From: an uncultured Enterococcus sp.
Lineage (GTDB): Bacteria; Bacillota; Bacilli; Lactobacillales; Enterococcaceae
Direction: 5' to 3'
NCBI GenBank assembly: GCA_946409145.1
Contig: CAMJVA010000064.1
Coordinates: 1-8,212, forward strand
DNA: 8,212 bases
Shown: positions 6,927 through 8,212 of the stretch, one piece after another
How positions within the stretch are numbered: position 1 is the stretch's first letter
How the letters are laid out: each line of letters opens with the position of its first letter
Position numbers and translations under genes: made by a program
Notes under the pieces: generated by a model
What the model saw: only the letters and a program-made list of their open reading frames with translations
Told to the model about the DNA's origin: nothing
The model's database searches: none

Positions 6927-7142
6927 TTAATTAAACTCCGTTAATTTGAAGTCGGCATTTTCTTTTTCATATTCTAAATGATTGCCCTCCAAGGCTTGGA
7001 TGTACTCTACATTATAAGGGGTGTTTTTTTCGATTAAACTTCTAGCAACAATTGCATCTTCTGCTTCTAAATAAAGAGATTGTGTTTGTTCTCTTTTTGG
7101 GTTTCTGGTTTTTGTTTCTTGATAGTAAACTTTAAAAATCAT
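6927..7142 (-). CDS. rpoY: DNA-directed RNA polymerase epsilon subunit RpoY
   Basis: RpoY (formerly YkzG, DUF1447) is the small epsilon subunit that binds the core RNA polymerase of Firmicutes. The 71-residue product begins MIFKVYYQETKTRNPKREQT and is rich in charged residues, with the normal family length and usual position just before rnjA. A longer reading frame reaches upstream to 7220 via a TTG and an in-frame ATG at 7164-7166. I chose the ATG at 7140-7142 because AAAGGAGA (7151-7158, minus strand) stands eight bases before it and conserved sequence starts here; neither upstream codon has a ribosome binding site. The stop is one base before the rnjA start. The promoter (7328-7356) and a hairpin-rich leader lie upstream. 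Confidence 0.93.
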   Translation of the reverse strand: MIFKVYYQETKTRNPKREQTQSLYLEAEDAIVARSLIEKNTPYNVEYIQALEGNHLEYEKENADFKLTEFN

Positions 7143-7150
7143 TATTAATT

Positions 7151-7158
7151 TCTCCTTT
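7151..7158 (-). promoter_or_regulatory. Ribosome binding site that fixes the rpoY start
   Basis: AAAGGAGA on the minus strand lies eight bases before the ATG at 7142. It falls inside the longer possible ORF, which argues against the N-terminally extended versions. Confidence 0.85.
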
Positions 7159-7187
7159 GTATTCATTAATTTAACTTGCACTTTAGG

Positions 7188-7217
7188 CAACACAAAACAA
7201 GGCGCTTTTGGCACCTT
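7188..7217 (-). terminator. Terminator-like hairpin in the rpoY-rnjA leader
   Basis: The 7-bp stem AAGGTGC/GCGCCTT (one G-T wobble, loop CAAAA) is followed on the minus strand by GTTTTGTGTTG. The T-run is imperfect, so it would be a weak or conditional terminator, or just a stable hairpin upstream of the ribosome binding site. Confidence 0.35.
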
Positions 7218-7327
7218 CAATTTTTTATCTTTCTCTTAAACCAGGGGTTAAAGAGAAGGCAAAGACCTGGTCTTCTGTCTTTGTTTTCTTATAAAAAAAC
7301 TTGCTTCACCCGATACTCGTTAAAAAC

Positions 7328-7356
7328 ATTTTAGCATACAAAAAAAAAGATGTATA
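7328..7356 (-). promoter_or_regulatory. Promoter of the rpoY-rnjA operon
   Basis: On the minus strand, TATACA (7356-7351) and TAAAAT (7333-7328) are separated by 17 bases, with an extended -10 TG (7336-7335). The spacing is ideal, each hexamer is close to consensus, and the predicted start is near 7321. Confidence 0.7.
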
Positions 7357-7386
7357 CCTTGGACTCTTTTAGGAAACAAAAAAGGT

Positions 7387-7415
7387 TTTAAAATTTAAAA
7401 AAACTATGCTATATT
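7387..7415 (+). promoter_or_regulatory. Promoter of the ABC exporter gene
   Basis: TTTAAA (7387-7392) and TATATT (7410-7415) are separated by 17 bases, with an extended -10 TG at 7407-7408. It diverges from the rpoY promoter; the two -35 elements are about 30 bases apart. Confidence 0.65.
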
Positions 7416-7416
7416 G

Positions 7417-7433
7417 AAAAAAGGGACTTTTTT
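7417..7433. repeat. Small palindrome at the ABC exporter transcription start
   Basis: AAAAAAG (7417-7423) and CTTTTTT (7427-7433) flank GGA directly after the -10 element. The position suits a repressor operator, but the arms are mostly homopolymer runs and could be chance. It also looks like a very short terminator. Confidence 0.4.
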
Positions 7434-7476
7434 TAAGAATAAGTTTTATGATGAATAACAAAAAGGAGGTAATGTG

Positions 7477-8212
7477 ATGAAACTTATGTGGCGTTATGTC
7501 ACTCGTTATAAAAAGTTATTGGTATTAGACTTTTTCTGTGTTTTTGGCTTTATTATCATTGAATTAGGTTTACCAACACTTTTGGCCAAAATGATTGACC
7601 AAGGTATTCCTCATAAAAATCCGCAAGAAATTTATCGTACAGGATTAATGATGGTGGCCTTAGTTGTTGTGGGTGTGACGTTAAATATTTGTTTAGGTTT
7701 AGTGGGGGCTAAAATTACCACTAATGTGATTCGGGATATTCGGGATGATTTGTTTGAAAAAATGCAAACTTTTTCTCATGAAGAATATGAAAAAATTGGT
7801 GTGTCTTCTATGATTACTAGAACCACCAATGACCCCTATCAAATTATGCTCTTTTTAGGAATGATTTTGCGCACCGGGTTTATGACACCAATGATGTTTA
7901 TTGCGAGTCTTTATTTAGTCATGCGCACTAGCCCTAATTTATCTTTAACAGTTTTAATTGCCTTACCTTTTTTATTAGGCGGCGTAGTGTTAATTGCAAA
8001 AATTTCTGATCCATTGTCTCGGAAACAACAAAAAAATCTCGATAAAATTAATAGTATTTTACGAGAAAATTTATCTGGTTTAAGAGTGATCCGGGCCTTT
8101 GTAAATGAAGAACATGAAGAAAAAAGATTCGCTGAAGTGAATGAGCATTACACGAGTAGTTCTAAAAAATTATTTAAATTAATGGTAGCTGCTCAACCAG
8201 GTTTTTCTTTCC
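7477..8212 (+). CDS. ABC exporter half-transporter (permease/ATPase fusion), 3'-truncated by the window edge
   Basis: The first 245 codons of a type-1 ABC exporter are present and the frame is open at the window end. The visible part is the membrane domain. Hydrophobic segments lie at about residues 13-35, 53-79, 125-150 and 155-175. The cytoplasmic loop IRDIRDDLFEKMQTFSHEEYEKIGVSSMITRTTND carries the usual coupling-helix pattern, and LRENLSGLRVIRAFVNEE is typical of multidrug-type exporters of the LmrC/EfrA/YheI group, which normally pair with a second half-transporter encoded next door. The nucleotide-binding domain lies beyond the window, so the substrate and exact subtype cannot be judged. 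The ATG at 7477 is chosen because AAGGAGGT (7463-7470) ends six bases before it; the in-frame GTG at 7474 is too close. No MarR-type regulator gene lies upstream, unlike many relatives. Transcription probably starts from the divergent promoter at 7387-7415. Confidence 0.9.
   Translation, partial: MKLMWRYVTRYKKLLVLDFFCVFGFIIIELGLPTLLAKMIDQGIPHKNPQEIYRTGLMMVALVVVGVTLNICLGLVGAKITTNVIRDIRDDLFEKMQTFSHEEYEKIGVSSMITRTTNDPYQIMLFLGMILRTGFMTPMMFIASLYLVMRTSPNLSLTVLIALPFLLGGVVLIAKISDPLSRKQQKNLDKINSILRENLSGLRVIRAFVNEEHEEKRFAEVNEHYTSSSKKLFKLMVAAQPGFSF

Larger units (their letters stand above)
7143..7321 (-). promoter_or_regulatory. Structured 5' leader of the rpoY-rnjA operon
   Basis: From the predicted start near 7321 to the rpoY ATG there are about 179 untranslated bases. 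Read on the minus strand, hairpin 1 is CAAAGAC (7283-7277) with GTCTTTG (7266-7260). Hairpin 2 is TTCTCTT (7257-7251) with AAGAGAA (7237-7231), topped by AACC/GGTT around a CCT loop. Hairpin 3 is AAGGTGC (7217-7211) with GCGCCTT (7205-7199). ACCAGG (7271-7266) in the first hairpin is complementary to CCTGGT (7245-7240) in the second, allowing a loop-loop contact or a rival fold. I do not recognise a known riboswitch or T-box. Feedback by RNase J1 cleavage is one possible use, but this is speculation. Confidence 0.45.

Noticed and set aside
7143..7220. N-terminally extended RpoY starting at 7220 or 7166
   Set aside because: No ribosome binding site precedes either codon, while a good one precedes the ATG at 7142, which begins the conserved RpoY sequence.
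7143..7321. T-box or known metabolite riboswitch in the rpoY leader
   Set aside because: No T-box consensus (TGGNACCGCG) or conserved core that I recognise is present, and the downstream genes are not metabolic.
1..8212. CRISPR array, insertion sequence, prophage, tRNA or rRNA
   Set aside because: No regularly spaced repeats, transposase or integrase motifs, or tRNA cloverleaf sequence were seen on either strand.

Overview
The window is A+T-rich DNA with strong AGGAGG-type ribosome binding sites and the gene set of a low-GC Firmicute. RpoY (RNA polymerase epsilon subunit) directly upstream of RNase J1 is a Firmicutes arrangement. The protein sequences, and a split-type ABC exporter nearby, point to Lactobacillales, probably Enterococcaceae or a close relative. 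That family-level placement is an inference from remembered sequence similarity, not from a search.

Layout. (1) Positions 1-4693, plus strand: the excision-repair pair uvrB (5' end cut off by the window edge) and uvrA (complete). They are separated by a 127-base gap with several competing hairpins. (2) Positions 4694-4943: a 250-base non-coding stretch. It holds a perfect 18-bp inverted repeat behind a promoter-like sequence, a strong intrinsic terminator, and an FNR/CRP-type palindrome just upstream of the next gene. (3) Positions 4944-5219: a 91-residue protein related to the RIC/YtfE/ScdA iron-sulfur repair family but missing the segments that normally bind the di-iron centre. (4) Positions 5220-5248: a bidirectional terminator shared with the convergent gene. 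(5) Positions 5249-7142, minus strand: a two-gene operon, rpoY then rnjA, translated with a one-base gap. A roughly 180-base leader with several hairpins precedes it. (6) Positions 7143-7476: a divergent control region with two extended -10 promoters facing away from each other. (7) From 7477 to the window end, plus strand: the first 245 codons of an ABC exporter half-transporter.

How the genes work together. UvrB and UvrA are the damage-recognition part of nucleotide excision repair. RpoY and RNase J1 link transcription and mRNA decay. The RIC-like gene may respond to oxygen or nitrosative stress through the palindrome in front of it. The ABC exporter is unrelated in function and only shares the divergent promoter region.

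The coding content is ordinary and I see no undescribed multi-gene system, CRISPR array, prophage or insertion sequence. The points worth a second look are non-coding: the candidate small RNA after uvrA, the activator-like site before the RIC-like gene, the structured leaders of uvrA and rpoY-rnjA, and the reduced RIC-like protein itself.
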